Source: Astropecten irregularis (taxonomy: Eukaryota; Echinodermata; Asteroidea; Paxillosida; Astropectinidae). Taken from it: 64,000 nt of DNA. The stretch spans positions 5,332,001 through 5,396,000 of the forward strand of contig OZ020251.1 in assembly GCA_963971285.1 (NCBI GenBank), in the 5' to 3' direction. Shown piece by piece: positions 55,128 to 64,000 of the stretch (its first letter is position 1; each line of letters starts with the position of its first letter). Below the pieces are notes generated by a model that was not told where the DNA came from, searched no databases, and was given only the letters and a program-made list of their open reading frames with translations. The translations under genes and the position numbers were made by a program.

Positions 55128-55244
55128 GAAGGACTTTCCGTTGGAGAAATATAGAATTATGCAAATTAGGCTTGACCTTGCCCTTCACCGACGGAGATGA
55201 GCAATGTATATACTCAGTGCTTGTTGTGAGTGCACAACGAAAAT

Positions 55245-55540
55245 CGTGTGCTGGCTCAGGTGGATTTGAACCCATAACCTCCTACTTACTTGTGCAGATG
55301 CCATACCTCTAGGCCACCGAGCTAGCTGGGGTCAGCGGGGTGAATCGAATCCAATATCGCGACGGGTAACGCAATTAATTATGAATATTAATTATTTTGG
55401 TCGGGTAGATTATGCAAATTAGGTATTCCCTTCACCGACGTAGTAGACAGAACACTACGTGCTAAGAGCGTGTAAAGTACACATGAAAAAAGTCATTCGC
55501 TGACTTAGGTGGGATTCGAACCCACGACCTCCTGCAGATG
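55245..55540 (-). mobile_element. Two SINE family 3 head fragments
   Basis: The first (55245-55325) has GCTGGCTCAGGTGGATTTGA and the reverse complement of an A box near 55300-55316; the second (55495-55540) has GGTGGGATTCGAACCCACGA. Both match the element at 46640 and are preceded by an ACATGAAAAAAGTCAT-like or ATCGTGTG sequence. They flank about 170 bases of AT-rich unique DNA. Confidence 0.5.
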
Positions 55541-55569
55541 ACGAACCAAATTGTACTTTCAAACAGATT

Positions 55570-55833
55570 TACCCTATAACTTACAGGGTATACCCTGACG
55601 GTGATAGTAAAAACATACAGGGGTTTTTTTTACCGCCTGAAATGCTGCATTTATCCAAAAAAAGTGTTGAACAAATGACCAAAAATAGTGTATGTGTTTT
55701 TCACTGTTTTCTCAAAAGGTGGGAACCGTATGGGACTGAACATTTCATAGATGACTGTATATCTGCGTTGACATTTCATTGCACATGAATCTGCATTTCC
55801 TTGACACATGCCAAAGTATGATATTACCTTTAA
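55570..55833. mobile_element. Partial TTAA MITE (AGGTAGTATCATACTTTGG family), reverse orientation
   Basis: CCCTATAACTTACAGGGTAT then, on the right, GCCAAAGTATGATATTACCT-TTAA. The left terminus is lost. Confidence 0.6.
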
Positions 55834-56480
55834 TCAGCAAAAAACGCAACCTTATACAAGAGGGTATTCTATACAGACTTGGCGACAGGTATGCTGGGAT
55901 GGGCCTTTGCCTTTTAAACCCTGCACAACCCATATTATAGAATGAAGCTTCCTACACTTTGACCATGTCAAAGTTAGATAGGCCGTCGAAAAAGTACACG
56001 GTGTGACTTTCTGCCATAGAAGGAAAAAATGTTGCCTGCCGTTCTGCCTCACTGATTCTGCAAACATAATAATCATTTCAAATGAATCGTGCCTAAAGCT
56101 TTTTATCATACATACCTATAGCATAGGATTATCCTCAAATGGGTTCGGCATTGGGCATTGTTAGTGACAGGGTTCCCCCGTGGGTAGAAGAATTATGTTT
56201 TTTATAACGAGAGTGGACGGCAATACTTCTCTTGGGTTGTTTGCACTTTAACGCATGAATAAATGAACTTTTCATGACACGTTGGTCGTTTTCATACCTG
56301 GTTTATTCAATTTGACGGGTAAACATGGTTCCTTTGCTTCAGCACACAATCGTAATCGTGAGAAATCCGGTCTTAGGTAGCTCAGAATTCAGTTAACTTG
56401 ACAACCAAGATCATAAATGGTCGATTACAACCGTATCACATTCGATCAAGGCCAAGTAATATGCAGCTAGAATGTTGATG

Positions 56481-56945
56481 AAACAACAATAACAACAACA
56501 AAGTCATCAACATCAGCAAACAAACAACAAGATCCACAAGAACAACAACAAGATGCAACAGATGCAACAACAAACAACAAGAACAACAACACCACCACTA
56601 CCATCACCAACAACTACAACAAACAAACAAACAAACAACAACATCACCACCGCCAACATTAACAACAACAAAAATACAACAAACAACAGACAAACAACAA
56701 GATCAACAAGAAGAAGAAGAACAACAGCTGGAAAAACAACAACAACAACAACAACAACAACTCTAACATACAAACAAAACCAACATCAACAACTAAAAAA
56801 AAATCAGACAAACAACAAGATCAAAAAGAAGAACAGCAACAACACCAAAACCAAGCAAACAAACAACAACAACAAGACGAACTGGGAACAACAACTACAG
56901 ATGTAACAACAACAACAACAACAACAAACAGCAGCAACACAACCA
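56481..56945. repeat. CAA-rich microsatellite tract
   Basis: About 460 bases with imperfect (CAA)n, (AACAAACA)n and AAGAAG units. Almost no T on the plus strand, so it reads as Thr/Asn/Gln-rich on one strand and Val/Leu-rich on the other; neither looks like a protein. Confidence 0.9.
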
Positions 56946-57659
56946 AAAATCTTTACCACATTGCATGCATGTACGATTATGCTTCCAATAGTGCGACATA
57001 GAATGACTGTAAAAGGATTGAACAAGAAATAATTATAAAAGACTTGTCAACTGCATTAGGCTACAATGTATTACAACACACCATCAAACTACACTCTTGT
57101 CATAAACAAAATCGGAGTACACGAGATCAACAACGCCAATCGTGCAAGAACCTTAGAAAGAACAGAACTGCACAAATAAGTGCATTACATCATACCTATG
57201 TAAATGATCTTTTTATTTATCAATGCCCAGAATGGTAAAAAAAATGACAAAAACCACAAACTTTCCAACTGTGTTGACACGTTTCACTTCATTTCATTTT
57301 AGAAGCGATGTATTATTTCTTCTTCAATGACACCGTACAAAGACGAGATGTCTGCCATAGGCCTATACTGCAGCAAGCGGTGGTTTTGCATTGTGACCCT
57401 AGCTGCCCTGTTGCAAGGATATTTTAACAATTAATGGAAAACCTTCATCATAACGACTGAATGATTTACAATAATATATATGGCTGTCTTTATACGAATG
57501 TGGTATAGCGCCATGGGTCTCGGCCTCGTGAACAATTAGTGCCGGTTCAATTCGACAGCTTTATATAGATGAACTGGCCAGTTTTTTGAAGGAGAAGTTT
57601 TCGTTTTGGGACATTTTTTGGTAACCTCCGTCCCCACGCATCTTCGAACAGTGGGAGGG

Positions 57660-58115
57660 GTCGGATTGGTGACTTTGGGTTGCACCCCTGTAAATAAACT
57701 CCCATAGACAACAGTGATAACTCGTAATACTTCAAAAATCATTTTAAAATACTCAGAACTCTCACAGGTGTTCAGGTTGCACAGAAAAAAGATGATGAAC
57801 ATGTCACCTTTCATTTTCTTTCCATTTTATGGTGGTGGTGAATTTTTGAGATATACTCATTCTCAGCTGACAAGGTGTGGTTCACTCCAGTCAAAGAAAC
57901 CATTTTCAAAAAACATCCTTTTACAAAGCGGCTGAAATGGACCCACTTTCTCACCCAATTGGAAGCCCACAGTCCAGGCAGGAGGTCAAGTGCCCTATTT
58001 CTTCAATCCCTCAATTTCATGGCTCTCAAAACTCTCTCATTTATAATATATTATTTTATTAATGAGCTCAGCGGGTGGATTTTGGGACTATTTACTTAGG
58101 TGCACCCTTTTGAGC
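57660..58115. mobile_element. Possible inverted-repeat element with GGGTGCACCTAAGTAAATA ends
   Basis: TGGGTTGCACCCCTGTAAAT (57677) and, reversed, GGGTGCACCTAAGTAAATAG (near 58102) are degraded inverted ends about 430 bases apart. No transposase-like ORF inside. Confidence 0.4.
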
Positions 58116-58439
58116 TGGGTCTTCAACTTGGTAGCGCACGCACGCGCACAACAACGCGCGCATGCTCAGAGCCAGCAAACAGAGGCTTCGGTTTGCTGCC
58201 GCCAACGTCTCAAAAGTCTTCAATTAAAAGACAAAAGATGACATCACAAGAACAAAACACAAGAACACAAAATTATCGTGTTGGTGCTGGCTGCCTCGAA
58301 GATGTGCAAGTCAATGAATGATGTACAATGTACTCAACACAATTTCATCCATTATGCTCTACAATTAACGTAAAACCCTTTGTTCTTGATGTTAAGACTT
58401 TTCTTTTCCCATTTTGTTATCTTCTGTAGTATTTTAAAA

Positions 58440-58930
58440 GGCATACAACATTGCATTGGTAACAAACCAAAACAGAAAATGTTCACAGATTTATGTTTAA
58501 AGAGATGGTACAGAATTGGTAAGACAAATTAATACACTTCAAGATCACAGATTCACATAAAACTTACACGATATAATGGTGATGATAGGAGAAAACATCC
58601 CACGAAATGTTTTTGTCTGCATTGCCATATTCGTTGAGAAATAAATGAAACTATTTTCCGATTGGAATAAATCGCTTCGAATCGCTTTTCTCGTGACCCA
58701 GATGGCTGATTGACCTCAAACTTCTACAGGTTTGTCAGTTAAGGTATATGATGGATTACATTATGTGCTTTCACTGTCAGCAACGGTTTTGTCGCAAAAA
58801 CCAGTTCTGTACCATCCCTTTAACTTACAGGGTATAAAAGACGGTATGGATCAACAAACTGTGAAATCATATCTGTCTGAAATGCTGTCTTTATCCAGAA
58901 AAGTGTAAAACCAAACACCAAAACATTTTG
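58440..58930. mobile_element. Nested pair: TTAA MITE (58497-58823) inserted in another TTAA MITE
   Basis: The inner element runs TTAA-AGAGATGGTACAGAATTGG to CCAGTTCTGTACCATCCCT-TTAA (327 bp). Removing it and one TTAA joins CACAGATTTATGT-TTAA to CTTACAGGGTATA, which matches the continuous sequence of the AGGTAGTATCATACTTTGG family read in reverse. This shows both the TTAA target duplication and the relative age (host older). Confidence 0.85.
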
Positions 58931-59399
58931 GATCTTCTGAAGTTAAAAAATGAGACAGCTTTTCCCCGACAATTGCAGTAGTTTTTCTATTGTTTCCAAT
59001 GATCAATTAAGCTGACAACTTCACAGATAGGTTTGTTTTTGTTCCATGACAAATCAAATTTATATGAGCAGCTAATGTTCTGTCACCTTTACCAATGTTG
59101 TATACATTCCCTTCAACATGTGCAGCGCCCACAATGTAAACTTTAATCATTTAATGAGTAAAGTTGACTTATGTAACTGTTGGTGTTGGGTTGGGTTGAT
59201 TTTAGTCAAATTCTTTGTCAACTCTAGCATATTTGTACGCTTATACCAATTGGGGGGAAAAGGTTAGTCACTGGCGAAAGTATGACGAGGTATAGACAGA
59301 ATCACAGAACAAACAAGACAGCGAGCCATATGATGGCAGTCGAGAGGGTTTGGACAAAGGGAACCAGACGGCAAATGTATGGTGGCTTTAAAGGGACAT

Positions 59400-59885
59400 C
59401 GCAAACAAATATTGACGCCAATATTGACGCCAATATTCACGACTTTTACCCCAAGTCGCAAATATTGACGCCAATATTGACGCCAATTTTTACGACTTGG
59501 CCTCAAGTCGCAAATATTGACGTCAATATTGACGCCAATATTCACGACTTGGCCTCAAGTCGTTAATATTGACGCCAATATTGACGCCAATATTCACGAC
59601 TTGGGCCCCAAAGTCGCAAATATTTACGCCAATATTGACGCCAATATTCACGACTTTTACCCCAAGTCGTAAATATTGACGCCAATATTGACGACAATAT
59701 TCACGACTTAGCCTCCAAGTCGTAAATATTGACGCCAATATTGACGCCAATATTCACGACTTGGGCCCCAAGTCGCAAATATTTACGCCAATATTGACGC
59801 CAATATTCACGACTTGGGCCCCAAGTCGCAAATATTTACGCCAATATTGACGCCAATATTCACGACTTAGCCCAAGTCGTAAACC
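59400..59885. repeat. 53-bp satellite, nine copies, with an internal dyad
   Basis: Units start at 59406, 59459, 59511, 59563, 59617, 59670, 59723, 59776 and 59829 (periods 52-54). Each has two AATATTGACGCC subrepeats, AATATTCACGACTT, then GGGCCCC-like centre and CCAAGTCG, so ACTTGGGGCCCCAAGT-type sequence forms a hairpin. Centre variants are TTTTACCC, GGCCTC, GGGCCCC, AGCCTCC and AGCC. Confidence 0.95.
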
Positions 59886-60771
59886 CACTCAGGCGTGAAT
59901 TTTTTTTACAGCAACTTGGGGCGTCCGTTTCCTACACCGTCTGGCACCCAGACCCACCGATCTTATGGGACGAAGTGCAAAAAGTCTTCTAGAAAATTAT
60001 TTTTGTGGCCACCACCGAGGGAGGGGCTGAATTTTGCACCAGTTGACCATTAGGACATGCTGATCATATAATTATTTGCTTGTTCCCCTTGTGCAAAAGT
60101 GCCACGTTTGGGAGAAATTCGGCAAAAAAGGTTGAGGGCGAAAACACGGACATATTATGGGGCGAGTTAGGTTTTTTCGCGTGCACTCTATGAAAATTTC
60201 GCCCAAAGTCACTTCACCCCCGTGAATTTCGCCACCAATTTCATAGCGTATCACTATCAGTAAAGTACATTCATGAGTCATCGAGAAGGAACGTACGGGT
60301 TTCCTTCTCAAAACCCCACTTCTTAATACTTTAGTAGTCTTTTGGCTGTGATTAAAAAATCTGATTATTTTAATGATTGCCTCCCCAGTTTTGAAAATTA
60401 ACATTGTTTGAAGAGTTATTATTGAATAAAGATCGATGAAGATGTTGGAAAACACTGACTTCTTTTCTTGATAATATTTCTGAATTAGTGTGGCAAGGCA
60501 ATCTAAAAGATCTGTTTTTTATAATTATTTTTTTTTCATAATAATTATATAGACACAAAAAATTCAAGCATAGAATAGTCACCAAAATCTTTATTTCTCA
60601 TCATGTAACACATAAAATGTGCATGTATTTATTTTTTTCTTTCAGGAACTGAGTACACTAACATTATACCTTAAAAATACCACTATTAACAAACTATCAA
60701 GCCTATACTTTACAGTGGCAATGAAGGTAACTGTCCTACTTAGATGCCCTAGATATTCGTATGTGTAGAAT

Positions 60772-60937
60772 GTCAGACAAGTCGACCGGTGGGACAACTC
60801 GACTTGAGACAGGTCGACCGGTGAGACAGGTCGACCGTTGAGACAGGTTGACCGTTGAGACAGGTCGACCGGTGAGATAGGCCGAGACAGGTCGACCTAT
60901 CTCAAGTCGAGTTGTCCCACCGGTCGACTTGTCTGAC
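60772..60937. mobile_element. 166-bp hairpin with perfect 38-bp arms and 17-bp tandem repeats in the loop
   Basis: GTCAGACAAGTCGACCGGTG and GGACAACTCGACTTGAGA are perfectly repeated inverted at the right end (GTCGACTTGTCTGAC). Between them, TCGACCGGTGAGACAGG-type 17-base units repeat about four times. Confidence 0.9.
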
Positions 60938-61986
60938 CCCCCTGTGTTCACTAATATGACAGAATTTTTCAACCTGCTAAGTAAGGGGTGACCGAGCATA
61001 ACTAATGTGATTGAAACACAAGTTCTATATACATGTACATGACATGTACATGACATGTACTCAAGCATAGTAAATAAACATGTTCAACGTTGACATAATT
61101 AATGGTAGAAAATATGTACGTACAGACGGTGCAAGGTCTCATACATCCCACTTTCATAAAATTGGGTTTAAGATGTCAAAATAATCCCCCTTACTTAACA
61201 ATCAAACCAAGTATTGTACTGATTTCTGCTAAATAATTATTGTCCCATTAATAAGTACATGACAACAATATACAGTAAAAATAAAACCTTTTTGAGTATG
61301 ATGGCATAATTCATGTTGTGTATGTTTCAGTGTACAATAATACAAACATGGTAAACTAAACTTCCAAGGTAGATGTGCATTATATGTGCACAGAGCTGAT
61401 TAAGGGTGTAATTATTCCCTGTGATGAGACTGGGAAGTCTTTTAACATTTTCATTCAAAAATTTATATTAGTTTTAAACCGTACCGTTTTATGTAGCTTC
61501 AAAATAATATGCACCAAAGCCATACTTGTCAGTAAGCTGTAAAACTGCTATCTGCCAATGAGTGATGGTGGCATAACTTAAATTATAAAGGCATCATTTA
61601 AAGTTCCATATACTCAGTGAACTGAAATACAATATTTCGATACACACATCAAATAAATAAATGTTCAATTTTGATAAATCAGAAAAGCCTGATAAATCTG
61701 CAGCTTTTCAAAAACTTTGAAAGCACTGTATTTATTTGAGTTTTCTACAAGCATCCCAATAACAACACTTTGAGACAGGCATGTTTTGCAGTATTAAAAA
61801 CAATCCCATTCTGCAGACTGCTAAGAAAAGATGGGCTGCAACTAATTATGGAGGCATAGTTGAAAGTTTTATCTGGAGAAGTATCACAAAAAAGCTGCAG
61901 ATACACAAACCCATTTAAGTACACATGTACATTGATGAAACATACATAAATAAGACTTGAAGCTATGCATGGTGGAAGTACTAAAA

Positions 61987-62193
61987 GAAGGTAGGTTTGC
62001 GGTGACACAATGTAATCTATTCTGCGAGAGTGTTTGTTTCTGAGAACTTGAACCGGTGGAAGTTATCTCGACTCTCAGGAGAGTGACTGAGGATAAACAG
62101 AGCACACAGTTTCAAGATAATACCATCGGTTCTTCTCAGAACCTCACACTCTCACAGAAAATATTACATGTGTCACCGCAAACCTACCTTCTT
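61987..62193. mobile_element. Foldback element with GAAGGTAGGTTTGCGGTGAC ends
   Basis: GAAGGTAGGTTTGCGGTGAC then ACAATGTAAT on the left and ATTACATGTGTCACCGCAAA then CCTACCTTC on the right. The second arm layer GAGAGTGT.. and TTCTGAGAAC is also inverted. A diverged relative of the inner part is at 27308-27360. Confidence 0.8.
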
Positions 62194-62496
62194 TCAAACA
62201 TGCATGTTATGTAAACCCAAACCATTACTTGTTATTGAGCATGTTAAGGTACATGTACACTACAGTTTGTGAATACATGTACTTTCATGCACATGGTGTG
62301 CGTATTTTACGTAAATGACAGAAAATGAATGTCATTGCTGGTATATTACTACATACAGGACAAAAATCTAATGCAACACAGCACGTCAAATTCTAAGCGT
62401 AATTTGTTCTTGTACTCCCTCGATTCGTTGGTGGACTGTCCTCATCATTGCACGTGCCTCGTGTCATAATCAGCCACTGCATGAGAAGTCGGTGCT

Positions 62497-62613
62497 ATGA
62501 GTGGAGAAAAAGAAAAGAAAAGAAAAGTGGGTCTCGATAAGCTGTTAACATGGATTGCAAATATTGATGTAGATGGAGTGCGGAAGGACAAAGCTTACAA
62601 TATTCCAATTCAG
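62497..62613 (+). CDS. Candidate first exon of an unrecognised gene
   Basis: An ATG opens 39 codons ending in a clean donor (CAG|GTAATA). The peptide starts with a Lys/Arg cluster (EKEKKRKV, resembling a nuclear localisation signal) and continues LDKLLTWIANIDVDGVRKDK then AYNIPIQ. I do not recognise the family and found no second exon. It lies on the opposite strand to the SAM-like exon 0.5 kb away, so the two cannot be one transcript. This may be chance. Confidence 0.25.
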
Positions 62614-62973
62614 GTAATAAATTGACCCATAGCCTATCATTTTTGTAATTTGACATTCATATGCGAACCCAGCTTTTCATACAGGGCCTGAAATTGAAAT
62701 TGACATTAATAAGACATAATGTAGTTAAGTTCTATTCCAAAATAAAAATATTTTAGCAAGCATTTGACAAATGGTTGTCCATATCAGGAAACCTTGAACA
62801 CGATGATATTAATAAACCACCTGGCACCTGTATATGCCACACACTCAAACAACACCCTCACTGAGGCAAAAACAAGCAGAACGCTAAACCACAGCTGCCT
62901 GGTGTAAAAAAGTGAACATGACATCAGCATACCAGCAGTGCTGCACATTATGCAAGGGTTATGCAAGGGGTCT

Positions 62974-63075
62974 AAACACGGGTTTACACCTTGGCGGCCA
63001 TCTTAGATTTTGATCACAACTTTAAAACGAGGCACTATCACGCATGTGCACTTTTCGAAGTGTAAACCCGTGTAT
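62974..63075. repeat. Inverted repeat ACACGGGTTTACAC
   Basis: ACACGGGTTTACACCTT at the left and AAGTGTAAACCCGTGT at the right enclose about 70 bases. Lies 35 bases from the SAM-like exon candidate. Confidence 0.65.
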
Positions 63076-63109
63076 TGTCAAATATCCCTCTTCCTTGATG
63101 AAAACTCAC

Positions 63110-63215
63110 CTACAGCTTGGCACTGTCTTTTTAATTCATAGCGATCACCACTCTTCAACACTCCCAATGATTTCAACTCATCATCAGACATAGAGGGAAT
63201 CATGGAGGAAGTCAC
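63110..63215 (-). CDS. Candidate internal exon with a SAM-like motif
   Basis: On the minus strand an acceptor (TTTTTCTTAAAG) precedes 106 open bases, followed by a donor GTGAGT. The translation contains MIPSMSDDELKSLGVLKSGD followed by RYELKRQCQ. This resembles the C-terminal helices of SAM or SAM-like domains, in which a 'D-E-L-K-x-L-G-x-x-x-x-G-D-R' pattern is typical. I cannot link it to other exons: the upstream exons would lie right of 63215, possibly beyond the window. It could belong to a host gene or to a domesticated transposon gene. Confidence 0.45.
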
Positions 63216-63864
63216 CTTTAAGAAAAACATAATCTTTAGTAAACATGCTGAACACAAGCCATTGAAAAGGGGAATTGTAGTTAGTACTTTAAATGAGGGG
63301 TATAGGAGGTAAAAAACTACATATACTTCACTTAGTTCATCATGGGAACTGTCACTCGAGTCCAGGACTCGGCCTGAAGTTGCAATTTTGTTGACTTGCA
63401 CTCGACTTAAGTCTTGAGTTATGTTAGGCAATTGAGACTCTGACTTGACGAGTATGACTCAAACTCAACACTAAGTGACATTTAAAATGTAAACAACAAT
63501 CTTAAAATTTTGTCAATGATTTGACATCATTAAATCATATAAACAGTAAACAACTGTAGGATTGCAAATAATAACATTTCAGCATTAATACAAGTAAAGT
63601 GCTTACAATGTACATCTCTAAGATAGCAACAGCAGCATTGTAAACATAACTATGACTTACGAGTACTGTACCTTATTGCACTGATCAAAATGGAACAACC
63701 TAAAACATATTGATGGGTTTAAGTAATTCAAGTCGGGGGCTGGTCATGTCGTCCTCCGCTCTCCCCCAGGCAAGCTCGGCCCCAACAAGAAGTCGCCCCC
63801 AACAAAGTTGCCTCCTAACCAGCTGGTTTGAGGGTGAATTTGTTAGGGGCATCTTTGTTGGGAC

Positions 63865-64000
63865 CAACTTTAGCCCTGTCCGCACTGGACTTTTTTTTCC
63901 GGGGATTTAACCGAGCCGATGGGTAAATGAAAAATGGGCAAATATTACCGGTGTCCGCACTTGGACTTTTGACTCGGGTAACTTAACCGTGCACGCACGG
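63865..64000. repeat. Direct repeat GTCCGCACTGGACTTTT at the right edge
   Basis: TGTCCGCACTGGACTTTTTT ... TTTAACCG (63878) is repeated as TGTCCGCACTTGGACTTTTG ... CTTAACCG (63952). Probably the start of an element cut by the window end. Confidence 0.5.

Noticed and set aside
56513-57025. Poly-Val/Leu and poly-Thr/Asn ORFs
   Set aside because: Both strands of a CAA-rich microsatellite; no start context, splice sites or domain.
59400-59885. CRISPR-like look of regular 53-bp units with a dyad
   Set aside because: The whole unit is repeated with no unique spacers, and the genome is eukaryotic.
1-64000. LTR retrotransposons, retrovirus-like elements or Polintons
   Set aside because: No paired long direct repeats and no gag, protease, integrase, capsid or reverse-transcriptase core motifs seen; the only RT-related pieces are two LINE tails.

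Overview
The window is animal nuclear DNA. Short GC-rich coding exons with GT-AG introns sit in AT-rich DNA full of short foldback transposons, tRNA-derived SINEs and minisatellites. The protein families, dense small repeats and repeat style suggest a marine invertebrate deuterostome, most likely an echinoderm or hemichordate. That placement is an inference from style, not from a diagnostic marker.

Layout. (1) 1-32232, plus strand: the 3' part of one large gene, the SET-binding factor / myotubularin-related pseudophosphatase SBF (MTMR5/MTMR13 family). I resolved 27 consecutive exons that keep one reading frame of 1,410 codons plus stop. They encode the region after the DENN domain, then GRAM, the dead myotubularin phosphatase domain, a C1 zinc finger and a C-terminal PH domain. 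The DENN half lies left of the window. (2) 32233-37450: 3' flank of SBF, with a 55-bp tandem repeat right after the stop, several foldback elements and a LINE remnant. (3) 37451-40237 and 45990-50040, minus strand: two tandem paralogous patatin-like phospholipase (PNPLA) genes of five and four exons. The upstream copy keeps the GxSxG nucleophile motif; the downstream copy has GISSN instead. The upstream copy carries a 1.6-kb 35-bp minisatellite in its first intron. (4) 50041-62400: no gene I can recognise; it holds a CAA-rich tract, a 53-bp satellite with an internal dyad, a 166-bp hairpin, TTAA-flanked MITEs and tRNA-like SINE pieces. (5) 62497-63215: two weak exon candidates on opposite strands, one encoding a SAM-like motif.

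SBF proteins bind active myotubularins and, through DENN, act as Rab exchange factors; PNPLA proteins act on lipid esters. The genes are neighbours that converge tail to tail, and nothing in the sequence shows a shared pathway.

The most striking non-genic signals are a set of unrelated short inverted-repeat elements that all use TTAA targets (one inserted inside another, proving the target duplication), the two minisatellites, and a run of three adjacent hairpins near 35.8 kb. I saw no LTR retrotransposon, retrovirus-like element, Polinton or CRISPR array.
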